Origin: Alkalicoccus luteus
GTDB lineage: Bacteria > Bacillota > Bacilli > Bacillales > Salisediminibacteriaceae
Reading direction: 5' to 3'
Length of the DNA: 33,400 bases
Assembly: GCF_012034335.1 (NCBI RefSeq)
Contig: NZ_JAATHJ010000038.1
Coordinates: forward strand, 1 to 33,400
Both the position numbers and the translations under genes were made by a program. Each line of letters starts with the position of its first letter. The first letter of the stretch is position 1. This document shows positions 23,199 through 30,731 of the stretch, in pieces. The notes beneath the pieces are model-generated. The model saw only the letters and a program-made list of their open reading frames with translations. It was not told the DNA's origin and ran no database searches.

Positions 23199-24647
23199 TC
23201 ACTGGGCAATTCGCTGCTCTTCGGGTTCAGACGCCGTATTTGAAACAACTCTCTCCGGCTTCAAAAAGAAACTTAATACGAGAGCGATAGCTGCCATGAT
23301 CAGACTGCCGGCGAAGCCCCATTGAAACCCGGTCAACTCCGCCATAAGCACGGGATCTGCCGGGGAGGAAGCCGGATTATACAGCTGTGTACCGACTCCG
23401 ACAAACGTGATCAGCAGCGCTGTTCCGATGGAAGCAGATATCTGCTGAAGCGTGTTGGCCATCGCAGAACCGTGAGCATACCAGTGCTGCGGGATCTGGT
23501 TCAGCGCAGCCGTCATAACCGGCATTAACGTCAGCGACAGGCCAAACATACGGACGGCGTACACGGTCGTTAAAAACGCAAACGACATATCGAGTGACAG
23601 CTGGGTCAGCATGCCGGTCGTAATCACGACGATCACAAATCCCGGAATAGCGAGCCGCTTAGCTCCATATTTATCGAACAGCGCTCCGGCGACAGGAGAC
23701 ATGATACCGATCACGACGGCGCCTGGCAGCAGCATAAGACCTGATTGAAGCGGTGTGAAACCTAGTACGTTCTGCACAAAAAGGGGCAGCATCGTTTCGG
23801 GTCCGATCAGGGACACCATCGACACGAGCGTAATCCCGATCGACAGCGTGAAAATGGGAAATTTAAAAATCCGGAATTCCAGAATCGGACTTGGGAGCTT
23901 GAACTGACGGCGGACAAAAAACCCAATAATTACTGCACCAAGCAGAACAAGACCAATGACGAGAGGACTCGTAAATCCTTCCTTTGAAGCGACCCCGAAT
24001 CCGTATAGAAACGACCCGAAACCGGCTGAAGACAAGATAATGGAAAGCACGTCGAGCTTCGGCTTGGAAAGCTCTGTGACGTTCCGCATAAAAAAGAACG
24101 CAAGCGTTATGGCAAGTACGACGAGAGGCAGCACGGCTACAAAAAGGGACCGCCAGCTAAAATACTCCAGAAGCACACCGGAGAGGGTCGGACCGATTGC
24201 CGGACCGAAGGCGATAACAATTCCGAGGAGCCCCATCGCTCTGCCGCGGTGCTCCGGCGGAATGAGAATCAGCAGAACTGTCATGAGCAGCGGCAGCATG
24301 ATCCCGGATCCCGAAGCCTGGACGACACGGCCGGCTAGCAGCATCGGAAAGGACCATGATACGGCAGCCAGGAGCGTTCCGGCGCCGAACAGGCTGATAG
24401 CCGTTAAAAATAAATGCCGTGTTGAAAAGCGTTCAATTAAAAACGCAGAAATCGGAATCATGATCCCGTTGACCATGAGAAATACGGTAGTCAGCCACTG
24501 CACTTCTCCCTGCGTAATCGAAAACACTTGTTGAATGGTCGGCAGTGCCGTTGCGAGAAGCGTCTCGTTTGTGATTCCCATAAAAGCACCAAGCAGAAGA
24601 GCGGCTATCATGGCCTTCTTCTCCCGAGAGGATAAAGCGTTAGTCAT
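23199..24647 (-). CDS. multidrug exporter, MFS DHA2 family (EmrB/LmrB-like)
   Basis: A 482-residue membrane protein with about 14 hydrophobic segments, the size of LmrB/EmrB drug:H+ antiporters. Visible motifs are TNETLLATALPTIQ in helix 1, the helix 2-3 region IPISAFLIERFSTRHLF, LLAGRVVQASGSGIMLPLLM in helix 4 and the antiporter motif C GIVIAFGPAIGPTLSGVLLEYFSWR. The start at 24647 follows AAAGGAG and overlaps the end of the TetR gene by 8 bases; a longer frame to 24791 runs through the TetR gene and is rejected. The layout is the same as the lmrA-lmrB operon of B. subtilis. The drug range is unknown. Confidence 0.9.
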   Translation of the reverse strand: MTNALSSREKKAMIAALLLGAFMGITNETLLATALPTIQQVFSITQGEVQWLTTVFLMVNGIMIPISAFLIERFSTRHLFLTAISLFGAGTLLAAVSWSFPMLLAGRVVQASGSGIMLPLLMTVLLILIPPEHRGRAMGLLGIVIAFGPAIGPTLSGVLLEYFSWRSLFVAVLPLVVLAITLAFFFMRNVTELSKPKLDVLSIILSSAGFGSFLYGFGVASKEGFTSPLVIGLVLLGAVIIGFFVRRQFKLPSPILEFRIFKFPIFTLSIGITLVSMVSLIGPETMLPLFVQNVLGFTPLQSGLMLLPGAVVIGIMSPVAGALFDKYGAKRLAIPGFVIVVITTGMLTQLSLDMSFAFLTTVYAVRMFGLSLTLMPVMTAALNQIPQHWYAHGSAMANTLQQISASIGTALLITFVGVGTQLYNPASSPADPVLMAELTGFQWGFAGSLIMAAIALVLSFFLKPERVVSNTASEPEEQRIAQ

Positions 24648-25446
24648 CAGCCTGCACTCCTTTCCAGCGCACCCACTGCAATTCCAGCTCACGGATGCCA
24701 CTGTGCTTTTCGAGGGAGGCGGCCTTTTCCAGTAGTGTATCCACAACAATCCAGACCGGGTCGCCGTCTTGAAACTGACCGAGTATTTCATTTAACAGTT
24801 CCCGCGTTCGTTTTTCGCGGCAAAGCGTCAGCGCCCGCCCGCATGATTCATGAAGCTCCTCCATTGTCACTTTTTCGGTCGATAAAGAGGGACGGTCCAA
24901 GCCGGCGAGTGCTTCTGCAGCTGAAACGATAAACTCGCTGATATCGTGAGGAGAATATGCACGGTTATGCCAGAGCATCTGCTGCAGATAGCTGTGCAGG
25001 ATTCCGTCTGTCAGCATAGAGAGATCTTCCAGCTGAGATTCAATTGACGAACCAAAGGCGGCAAGCAGAGCCGACTGCCGCCATGTCAGAACTTGTGCGT
25101 GATGAGCTTGAAACGCCTCGGTAATGCCATGGTCGCCACCTGGCGGGTAGGTGCTCATTAGTTCAAAAATGAAGGTTCGATGAGCAAGCGCATGATCAAT
25201 TTCCCATTTAAGCCTGGCCTGAAGCAGAGCCCGGCCGTTCTCTTTTTCTTCAGGAGAAGCAAATAACGTTTCATAATAAAGGTCCAGCACGGCAAGTACC
25301 AGTGCTTCCTTCGAATCGAAATGCTGATAAAACGATCCCTTTGACATGCCTGCTGCTTCGGTGATTTTTGCGATGGAAGCGTTACGGATGCCGGAGGATT
25401 GAAACAAATCAAGCGCAGCCTTCATCAGGCGCTGTTTTCTGGACAT
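24640..25446 (-). CDS. TetR-family repressor of the adjacent exporter
   Basis: The 268-residue protein has an N-terminal TetR helix-turn-helix (SIAKITEAAGMSKGSFYQHFDSKEAL, about 23-48) and a long C-terminal ligand domain, larger than the usual 190-220 residues; the last 60 residues look like an added helical extension. The ATG at 25446 has GGAGGG 6 bases upstream. Its end overlaps the exporter start, so both are made from one transcript. A palindromic operator covers the predicted -10 region 26-50 bases upstream, implying autorepression relieved by a drug ligand. Confidence 0.9.
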   Translation of the reverse strand: MSRKQRLMKAALDLFQSSGIRNASIAKITEAAGMSKGSFYQHFDSKEALVLAVLDLYYETLFASPEEKENGRALLQARLKWEIDHALAHRTFIFELMSTYPPGGDHGITEAFQAHHAQVLTWRQSALLAAFGSSIESQLEDLSMLTDGILHSYLQQMLWHNRAYSPHDISEFIVSAAEALAGLDRPSLSTEKVTMEELHESCGRALTLCREKRTRELLNEILGQFQDGDPVWIVVDTLLEKAASLEKHSGIRELELQWVRWKGVQADD

Positions 25447-25471
25447 CTTTTTCCCTCCAACGAATACGATT

Positions 25472-25496
25472 TGACTATATGGTCATTAAAATGACC
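25472..25496 (-). promoter_or_regulatory. TetR-type operator overlapping the promoter
   Basis: Two overlapping dyads share a half-site: TGAC-N6-GTCA (25472-25485) and GGTCAT-TAAA-ATGACC (25481-25496). On the minus strand TATAGT (25474-25479) is a good -10, so binding here would block transcription of the TetR-exporter operon. Confidence 0.7.
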
Positions 25497-25625
25497 GTTC
25501 GACCACGATGCTTTATCACAGCGCTCTCCACCGCAGCAACAAATAAACTCCAATTTTGACAAAACGCTGCCGTACCCCTTTCCGCCTGCCAGGCGTATGA
25601 TAGAGGAAAGAGGGAGGGACCGGAT

Positions 25626-26618
25626 ATGAGAGCAGTGCGAGTTGCAGCATACGGAGGGCCGGAGAACATTCGCATAAAAGAGGAGACCGAGCCGGTTCCC
25701 CAAGAGAATGAACTGCTGATCCGTGTGGAGGCAGCGGTCGTAACTCCGCCGGACTGTGCGTTCCGTGCGGGCAAACCGGCTGCTGTCCGTATATTTACAG
25801 GAGTCAAGCGGCCGAAGCGTGTACCGGGAGATACGTTTGCCGGTGTCATCGTCAAGACAGGTGACAGGGTGAAGGAGTGGCGAAGCGGCATGCACGTATT
25901 TGGGTCATCCTCAACGCAGTTTGGTGCCCATGCAGAGTATATGGTGATTCGTGCAGATTCAGCATGCGCCTTTATCCCCGATGACATGAGTTACGCTGAA
26001 GCTGCTTCGCTCAGCTACGGCGGACTGACGGCACTTCCGTTCATTCGTGATCAAGCACAAGTATCATCAGGTAAAAAAATCTGGATGAACGGTGCAGCCG
26101 GAGGAGTAGGTGTCTATGCAGTACAGCTTGTGCATCTATTTGGAGCGGAGGTGACAGCGTCTGCTGCCGGAAGAAACAGCGTTTTTTTGCAAAATCTCGG
26201 CGTCGATAACATTCATGATTACAGCTGCGGACCGGCTCCTGAAGGCATGGCATATGACATTATGTTTGATATTCCCGGAACCTATTCATTTTCTGAAGTG
26301 CGTCCGTTTTTGGCAAAGCAAGGCCGCTACATGACAGCTGATTTGAAGCTGAATGTTCTATACCGTATGCTGACCAGCCGCTTCCGCACCGGGCCTAAGG
26401 CTGTCTTTGCCGCTACAGGTCTTCGAAAGCCGGCCGACGTACAGCAGGACCTCCGCTATTTAGCGGAGCTTGTACGGGAAAAACGGATCCGGCCGGTGAC
26501 CGACCGGATCTTTGCACTCTCAGAAGCTGCGGAGGCTCACCGATACGTGGAAACAGAGAAAAGACGGGGACCGGTCATTCTTGATGTCCGCGGAAATGCT
26601 GCGTTGACGCCAGCTTAA
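25626..26618 (+). CDS. NAD(P)-dependent quinone oxidoreductase-like MDR protein
   Basis: A 330-residue medium-chain dehydrogenase/reductase without zinc ligands. The N-terminal GroES-like domain begins MRAVRVAAYGGPENIRIKEE and includes the PGDTFAGVIV segment. The cofactor domain has NGAAGGVGVYAVQLVHLFGAEVTA (about 154-177), the AAGGVG form typical of quinone oxidoreductases that use NADPH. The C-terminus has EAAEAHRYVETEKRRGPVILDV. It probably reduces quinones or reactive enones; the exact substrate is unknown. GGAGGG precedes the ATG at 25626 by 7 bases. It is divergent from the TetR-exporter operon and ends at its own terminator. Confidence 0.88.
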   Translation: MRAVRVAAYGGPENIRIKEETEPVPQENELLIRVEAAVVTPPDCAFRAGKPAAVRIFTGVKRPKRVPGDTFAGVIVKTGDRVKEWRSGMHVFGSSSTQFGAHAEYMVIRADSACAFIPDDMSYAEAASLSYGGLTALPFIRDQAQVSSGKKIWMNGAAGGVGVYAVQLVHLFGAEVTASAAGRNSVFLQNLGVDNIHDYSCGPAPEGMAYDIMFDIPGTYSFSEVRPFLAKQGRYMTADLKLNVLYRMLTSRFRTGPKAVFAATGLRKPADVQQDLRYLAELVREKRIRPVTDRIFALSEAAEAHRYVETEKRRGPVILDVRGNAALTPA

Positions 26619-26642
26619 TTAATCATATGATACGTGAAAAAG

Positions 26643-26677
26643 AGCTGTCCCGAGTGGAAAAGGGGCAGCTGTTTTTT
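26643..26677 (+). terminator. terminator after the quinone oxidoreductase
   Basis: AGCTGTCCC pairs with GGGGCAGCT (one G-U pair) and is followed by GTTTTTT, 24 bases after the stop. Confidence 0.8.
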
Positions 26678-26782
26678 GTTGAGGTAAGCGTTCCGGCTGC
26701 ATGAGCAGAGCACACTGCGTTAGCTCATAAAGGGAGAAGGTAGACGTCACTTCCTGCAATATGCGAAAAAATCTCTTGTAAA

Positions 26783-26829
26783 TGTAACAAAACGAAACGT
26801 TACACGTTTTATTGTTACGAAAATATTAC
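26783..26829 (+). promoter_or_regulatory. TGTAAC/GTTACA repeats, possible WalR sites
   Basis: A perfect inverted pair TGTAAC-N10-GTTACA (26783-26804) is followed by TGTTAC-GAAAA-TATTAC (26813-26829). The latter fits the WalR consensus TGTWAH-N5-TGTWAH with one mismatch. WalR controls wall hydrolases like the gene downstream, but the site lies about 260 bases from its start. Confidence 0.4.
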
Positions 26830-26843
26830 ACATAATATTCTGA

Positions 26844-26865
26844 AAACGATGTCATGACATCGTTT
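26844..26865 (+). promoter_or_regulatory. perfect 22-bp palindrome
   Basis: Each arm is AAACGATGTCA and its exact complement, with no spacer. It lies 13 bases upstream of a terminator-like hairpin in the leader of the NlpC/P60 gene. The function is unknown; it could be a protein operator or an RNA hairpin. Confidence 0.55.
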
Positions 26866-26878
26866 AATTACCGCCGTG

Positions 26879-26916
26879 AGCGCTTTGAAGGAATATCAAA
26901 AAGCGTTCTTTTTTTG
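26879..26916 (+). terminator. terminator-like hairpin in the NlpC/P60 leader
   Basis: AGCGCTTT pairs with AAAGCGTT (G-U pairs allowed) around a 13-base loop and is followed by a T-rich run (CTTTTTTT). No gene lies between this and the previous terminator, so it may act as an attenuator or end a small RNA. Confidence 0.5.
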
Positions 26917-27089
26917 CATAAAATATTACAAAGTGTAACAGGTCGTTTTAAGTTTATTGACATTTGGAGATAAATCTATACATGTTACCCGATATTGTGT
27001 ACGATTAAACACGTTGAGAGAAAACATTAGAGAGAAAAAAACATAAAAAACAAAAACTAATTTATTTGAGAAAGTGGGAGAGAGAACTT
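26917..27089 (+). promoter_or_regulatory. A+T-rich promoter region of the NlpC/P60 hydrolase gene
   Basis: Holds TTGACA at 26957-26962, a good -35, with only weak -10 options (TATACA at 26977 is 14 bases away, TACATG at 26979 is 16). Another TATTAC-N4-TGTAAC pair lies at 26924-26939. The long A-rich leader 27001-27075 precedes the ribosome binding site GGGAGAG. Confidence 0.4.
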
Positions 27090-27803
27090 ATGAAAAAACT
27101 AGTAATGAGCCTCGCAGTAGCAGGAGCAATTTTTGCAGCACCAACTGTAACAGATGCAATGAGCATGGGAGATCGCGGCGGGGATGTCCGTGAACTTCAG
27201 CAGACGCTTGCTGACGAAGGGTACAACAATGCATCAAACGTCGATGGCGTATTTGGTCCGCTGACGCTTGCAGCAGTACAGCGTTACCAGCTTTCAAACG
27301 GCATTTCCAGCCCAGCCGGTAACTTTTACGGAGTAGCTGGTCCTGCTACACAGTCTTCCCTGGGTCTTGCAGACGGAAGCAGTGCTTCTTCTTCAAGCAG
27401 CACGTCTTCTACAAGCAACACACAGGTAGCGGGAACAAGCTCTTCAAGTGATGCAAGCGCTATGATTTCAACTGCACGCAGCCTGATCGGAAGCCCTTAT
27501 GTCTGGGGAGGCATGAGCCCGTCCGGATTTGACTGCAGCGGATTCATCAACTACGTTTTCAACCAGCACGGTGAAAGCCTGCCGCGTACAGTTGCTCAAA
27601 TGTGGAGCGCAGGTACACCGGTGTCCAACCCGCAGCCGGGAGACATCGTATTCTTTGAAACTCGTACAGGTCCTTCCCATTCAGGAATCTACCTCGGAAA
27701 CAACGAGTTCATTCACTCCGGAGCTTCTACAGGTGTAACGATTTCCAACCTGAGCAGCAACCCTTACTGGAGCAGCGCGTACATCGGAGCACGCAGCTTC
27801 TAA
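27090..27803 (+). CDS. secreted peptidoglycan hydrolase, PG-binding plus NlpC/P60
   Basis: An exported endopeptidase that cuts stem peptides of peptidoglycan. The 237-residue protein has a signal peptide (MKKLVMSLAVAGAIFAAPTVTDA, cleavage likely after residue 23). A PG-binding repeat (GDRGGDVRELQQTLADEGYNNASNVDGVFGPLTLAAVQRYQ, about 27-67), a serine-rich linker and a C-terminal NlpC/P60 domain follow. The catalytic Cys is in GFDCSGF, the His in PSHSGIY, and the third polar residue is the His of FIHSG. The domain is complete. The start at 27090 gives a proper signal peptide with GGGAGAG upstream; an upstream TTG-type start would add a non-signal N-terminus. It is followed by a strong terminator and then by a DD-carboxypeptidase gene. 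Confidence 0.93.
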   Translation: MKKLVMSLAVAGAIFAAPTVTDAMSMGDRGGDVRELQQTLADEGYNNASNVDGVFGPLTLAAVQRYQLSNGISSPAGNFYGVAGPATQSSLGLADGSSASSSSSTSSTSNTQVAGTSSSSDASAMISTARSLIGSPYVWGGMSPSGFDCSGFINYVFNQHGESLPRTVAQMWSAGTPVSNPQPGDIVFFETRTGPSHSGIYLGNNEFIHSGASTGVTISNLSSNPYWSSAYIGARSF

Positions 27804-27826
27804 TAAACACGTATGATTGTTTTACC

Positions 27827-27874
27827 AGCACGGTGCTACCTGCGGATATCGCAGCAGGCCGTGCTTCTTTTTTT
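27827..27874 (+). terminator. terminator after the NlpC/P60 gene
   Basis: AGCACGG pairs with CCGTGCT, with an inner CCTGCG/CGCAG stem, and is followed by TCTTTTTTTT. Confidence 0.85.
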
Positions 27875-27965
27875 CAACGAACACTTTCGTGTAGTAGAGC
27901 AGGAAAGAATTTCAAATCAACTACTACTTCCTTCCAACAATAGATGCTGAAAAAGGTGATAGAAG

Positions 27966-28967
27966 ATGAAGAGACAGACATGGAAAATGCCAGGAGCAGT
28001 CATTGCTGCAGCAAGTCTGCTCCTGATCGGAGGCGGGCAGGTGTCAGCGTATGGGGAGGCGCCCCGGATCGAAAGTGAATCCGCTTTTCTTATGGATGCC
28101 GGAACTGGAGAAGTTCTTTATGAAAAGAACGCCTCCGAACGCATGTATCCTGCAAGCATCACGAAGATCGTCTCCGGTCTGCTGGCTGTGGAAGAAGCAG
28201 ACTTATCTGAAACAGCGGTTGTCAGTGAGAACGCAGTGGAAACGGATGGGACGAGCGTTTTTCTGCTTGAAGATGAGGAAATGGAGCTTCGTCAGCTCGT
28301 TGAAGGGCTTGTCATTAATTCCGGAAACGATGCCGGGACGGTCATCGCGGAGCATCTGGCCGGCAGTGAAGAGGCCTTTGCCGAAAAGATGACAGACTTC
28401 GTTCGTGAAAAAGCAGGAGCGGTGAATACGCAGTTCCAAAATCCGCACGGTCTTTACCATCCGGACCACTATACAACTGCTGAGGATATGGCTGCCATTG
28501 CTCAATATGCGATGAAAAACGATGAGTTTATGGAAATCGCCGGCACGAGAGAGCTTGACTGGGAAGGAGAAGGATGGGAAACAACGATTTACAACCACCA
28601 TCTTCTGCTCGGAAACTATGCCGGGGTAACTGGTTTGAAAAACGGGTTTGTTTCCCAGTCAGGATTCACGCTGGTGACGACGGCGGAAAGGGATGGAACG
28701 AGTCTCATCGCCGTAACCCTGAAAGCGCCGACGTCGGATATCATGTATCAGGATACAGAGGCACTGCTTGACTACGGTTTCCACCAGTCTAAAAAGCGTG
28801 GCATCGGGCTTCTGCCACGCGCCTCTGCCGCGGAGCTGAATCAGCAGAAGCTTCCTTTAACCATTGCGGTTGACGTCAGCGGCTATGGCAGCGTTCGTTT
28901 GAAAAAATGGAATGGGGATATCCTGCTCGAAGAAATGCTGCAGGATCCGCCAGAACAGCTTCAATAA
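27966..28967 (+). CDS. D-alanyl-D-alanine carboxypeptidase (DacF/PBP5 type)
   Basis: A low-molecular-weight penicillin-binding protein that trims the terminal D-Ala of peptidoglycan stem peptides. The 333-residue protein has an N-terminal signal or anchor (AVIAAASLLLIGGGQVSAYG), the active-site motif SITK (Ser64, Lys67) and SGN (119-121). The third motif reads KNG (225-227, GLKNGFVSQSGF) instead of the usual KTG. The family is Peptidase S11. No clear C-terminal amphipathic anchor is present. Spacing upstream (AAGGTGAT) supports the ATG at 27966. It has its own terminators on both sides, so it is probably a separate unit from the hydrolase. Confidence 0.92.
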   Translation: MKRQTWKMPGAVIAAASLLLIGGGQVSAYGEAPRIESESAFLMDAGTGEVLYEKNASERMYPASITKIVSGLLAVEEADLSETAVVSENAVETDGTSVFLLEDEEMELRQLVEGLVINSGNDAGTVIAEHLAGSEEAFAEKMTDFVREKAGAVNTQFQNPHGLYHPDHYTTAEDMAAIAQYAMKNDEFMEIAGTRELDWEGEGWETTIYNHHLLLGNYAGVTGLKNGFVSQSGFTLVTTAERDGTSLIAVTLKAPTSDIMYQDTEALLDYGFHQSKKRGIGLLPRASAAELNQQKLPLTIAVDVSGYGSVRLKKWNGDILLEEMLQDPPEQLQ

Positions 28968-28971
28968 AGAA

Positions 28972-29014
28972 GGGCCGGATCAGGCGTAAGCTGCCTGAAC
29001 CGGCTCTTTTTTTA
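28972..29014 (+). terminator. terminator after the DD-carboxypeptidase gene
   Basis: GCCGGATCAGGC pairs with GCCTGAACCGGC (one mismatch) and is followed by TCTTTTTTT. It lies between convergent genes. Confidence 0.85.
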
Positions 29015-29025
29015 TTATACAGAAA

Positions 29026-29682
29026 CTAGGCACTCGGCTCTTTGTAAATAGTCTCGAACGCAGGGCGCTTTTCATAAAAGCTGTAGATTGCATCGGCAAT
29101 TTTATCCGGTGCGAAAAACGTTCCCTCCTTCACCATGCCAGCAATCGTAATCGTGCCAACGAACAGACCGTGCTCCTCCATTTCATCGTGCAGCGACCGT
29201 GTCAGGTTGCGCTGAGCTGCTTTGTTCAGCGATAAGGAAGCAAATGGAGCGTACGGTTCGAGGGAGAAGGCTCCACCGGTGACGAGAAAAGTAGCCTGGT
29301 CGGTGAAAAGCGGCCGCAGGTGCTGAAAAACGTGAAGCATGCCTCCGATGCTGACCTGCAGATCCTGCATCACAATCGATGTCGACAGCTGCGACGGAAC
29401 TTCCGGCGTGCCGCCAACTGCATTAAACAGCACCGCTTCAATTTCTGTTTCCTGCTCCTTCAGCGTATCTGCAACCCGTTTGACTGCAGGTTCGCTTGCA
29501 GCATCCATCACCATGTGCGAGGCATCAATGCCCTTTTCCTGCAGATCACTGCTCAGCTGCTCAAGCCTTCCCCGGTTTCGTGCCGTCAGCATAACGTGAA
29601 AGCCTGCTTTCCCAAAACGTTCTGCTGTGTGAAAACCGATACCGGTTCCTGCCCCGACAATCACGACTGTTTTCGTTCCCAT
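29026..29682 (-). CDS. short-chain dehydrogenase/reductase-like protein lacking the catalytic Tyr
   Basis: The 218-residue protein has the SDR cofactor motif GAGTGIG (10-16), with an ARN segment at the end of the second strand suggesting NADP preference. In the active-site region the usual YxxxK reads LSLNK: Lys154 is kept, but residue 150 is Leu. NNAG is replaced by FNAVGG. It may therefore be a non-canonical or inactive SDR. The ATG at 29682 has GAGGAG 7 bases upstream. It lies 47 bases downstream of the LysR gene on the same strand and could share its transcript. Confidence 0.85.
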   Translation of the reverse strand: MGTKTVVIVGAGTGIGFHTAERFGKAGFHVMLTARNRGRLEQLSSDLQEKGIDASHMVMDAASEPAVKRVADTLKEQETEIEAVLFNAVGGTPEVPSQLSTSIVMQDLQVSIGGMLHVFQHLRPLFTDQATFLVTGGAFSLEPYAPFASLSLNKAAQRNLTRSLHDEMEEHGLFVGTITIAGMVKEGTFFAPDKIADAIYSFYEKRPAFETIYKEPSA

Positions 29683-29729
29683 AGCGAAGCTCCTCTCTCT
29701 ATTATTTTCTTTACTGCTCTATACCCGTT

Positions 29730-30629
29730 TCAGCGGTCTTTAACGTGTCGGCCCAGATGTTTAGCAGCATAATCCGCAAACGCTTCTGCGGCCGGGGACA
29801 GCTGGGAGCGGCGCATTCTGGACAGACCGATTGTGCGCGACGCGCCGGAAGGCTGAATGGGCACCTGTACGATTCGCAGTGTCCTGGCAGTCGGCTGCTT
29901 TGGAAGAATCGACACGCCAAGACCGGCTCCGACTAAACCTGCGGCAGTATCCGCTTCATCTCCCTCAAACGCAGGCGTAAGCGGCAGTCCTGCTTCACGA
30001 AACAGACGCTCTACGGACCGCCGCAGCGAATATCCTTCCTTTAAATGAATGAACGCTTCTTCCTGAATATCCGACAGGCGCAGATGAGTTTCAGAAGCCA
30101 GCGGGTGACCGTCCGGGAGCGTGATGTACAACTCTTCCTTCCATAAAGGCTGCCAGTCGACAGAAGACGGATTTTCAGGCTGGACGGTCAGACAAAGATC
30201 GAAAATGCCCTCTTCAAGCTGAGACAGCAAGGTGTGGGATGGCCCCTGGCCAAGCGCAAACGATACGTTCGGATATTTCTCCTTATAAACAGCAAGCAGC
30301 TCCGGCATGAGCCCGGTGCTGAGCGTGTGCAGGAAGCCGACGGAAATTCGGCCCATGTCCGGCGCCTGAAGCTCTTCGGCCTCCTGTTTTGCCGTGTCCA
30401 GTTCCTGTACAATCCGGCGGGCCCGGATTAAAAATTGCTTCCCAAAGCGGTTAAGATAGATCGAACGTCCGCGCCGGTCAAACAGCGGTGACCCAAGCTC
30501 GTCCTCGAGACGGGAAATGGCACGGCTCAGCGCCGGCTGGGTGACTGATAAAAACGCTGCCGCCTTCGTCAAATGCTCACGCTCTGCGGCTGCAATAAAA
30601 TAGCGAAGCTGCATATCATCCAATACCAT
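29730..30629 (-). CDS. LysR-family transcriptional regulator
   Basis: The 299-residue protein has an N-terminal winged helix-turn-helix (LTKAAAFLSVTQPALSRAISRLEDELGSPLFDRRGR, about 20-55) and a C-terminal periplasmic-binding-like effector domain (DMGRISVGFLHTLSTGLMPELL onward). The start is uncertain: AAGGAGG is only 3 bases from the ATG at 30629 but 9 bases from an in-frame TTG at 30623, so the TTG may be used; MQLRYF at 30614 is a further option. It is divergent from an MFS transporter, which it probably regulates. The effector is unknown. Confidence 0.9.
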   Translation of the reverse strand: MVLDDMQLRYFIAAAEREHLTKAAAFLSVTQPALSRAISRLEDELGSPLFDRRGRSIYLNRFGKQFLIRARRIVQELDTAKQEAEELQAPDMGRISVGFLHTLSTGLMPELLAVYKEKYPNVSFALGQGPSHTLLSQLEEGIFDLCLTVQPENPSSVDWQPLWKEELYITLPDGHPLASETHLRLSDIQEEAFIHLKEGYSLRRSVERLFREAGLPLTPAFEGDEADTAAGLVGAGLGVSILPKQPTARTLRIVQVPIQPSGASRTIGLSRMRRSQLSPAAEAFADYAAKHLGRHVKDR

Positions 30630-30660
30630 CAGCCTCCTTATGTAAATTAGACATGAATAA

Positions 30661-30697
30661 CATGATTATCATGCATTATACAGCATGAATATTGCAT
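30661..30697. promoter_or_regulatory. palindromes between the LysR and MFS genes
   Basis: CATGATTATCATG (30661-30673) is a perfect dyad with a 1-base centre. GCATG/CATGC words follow at 30683 and 30694. TATAAT reads on the minus strand at 30675-30680, suiting a LysR-gene -10. This is the likely operator region of the LysR protein. Confidence 0.45.
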
Positions 30698-30731
30698 GCT
30701 ACGATGGAAAAAGCAGGCAGGAGGGATGAAC

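Noticed and set aside
26680-26920. ydaO/c-di-AMP riboswitch upstream of the NlpC/P60 gene
   Set aside because: Expected from known regulation of wall hydrolases, but the conserved sequence blocks of that riboswitch are not present; only a palindrome and a hairpin are seen.
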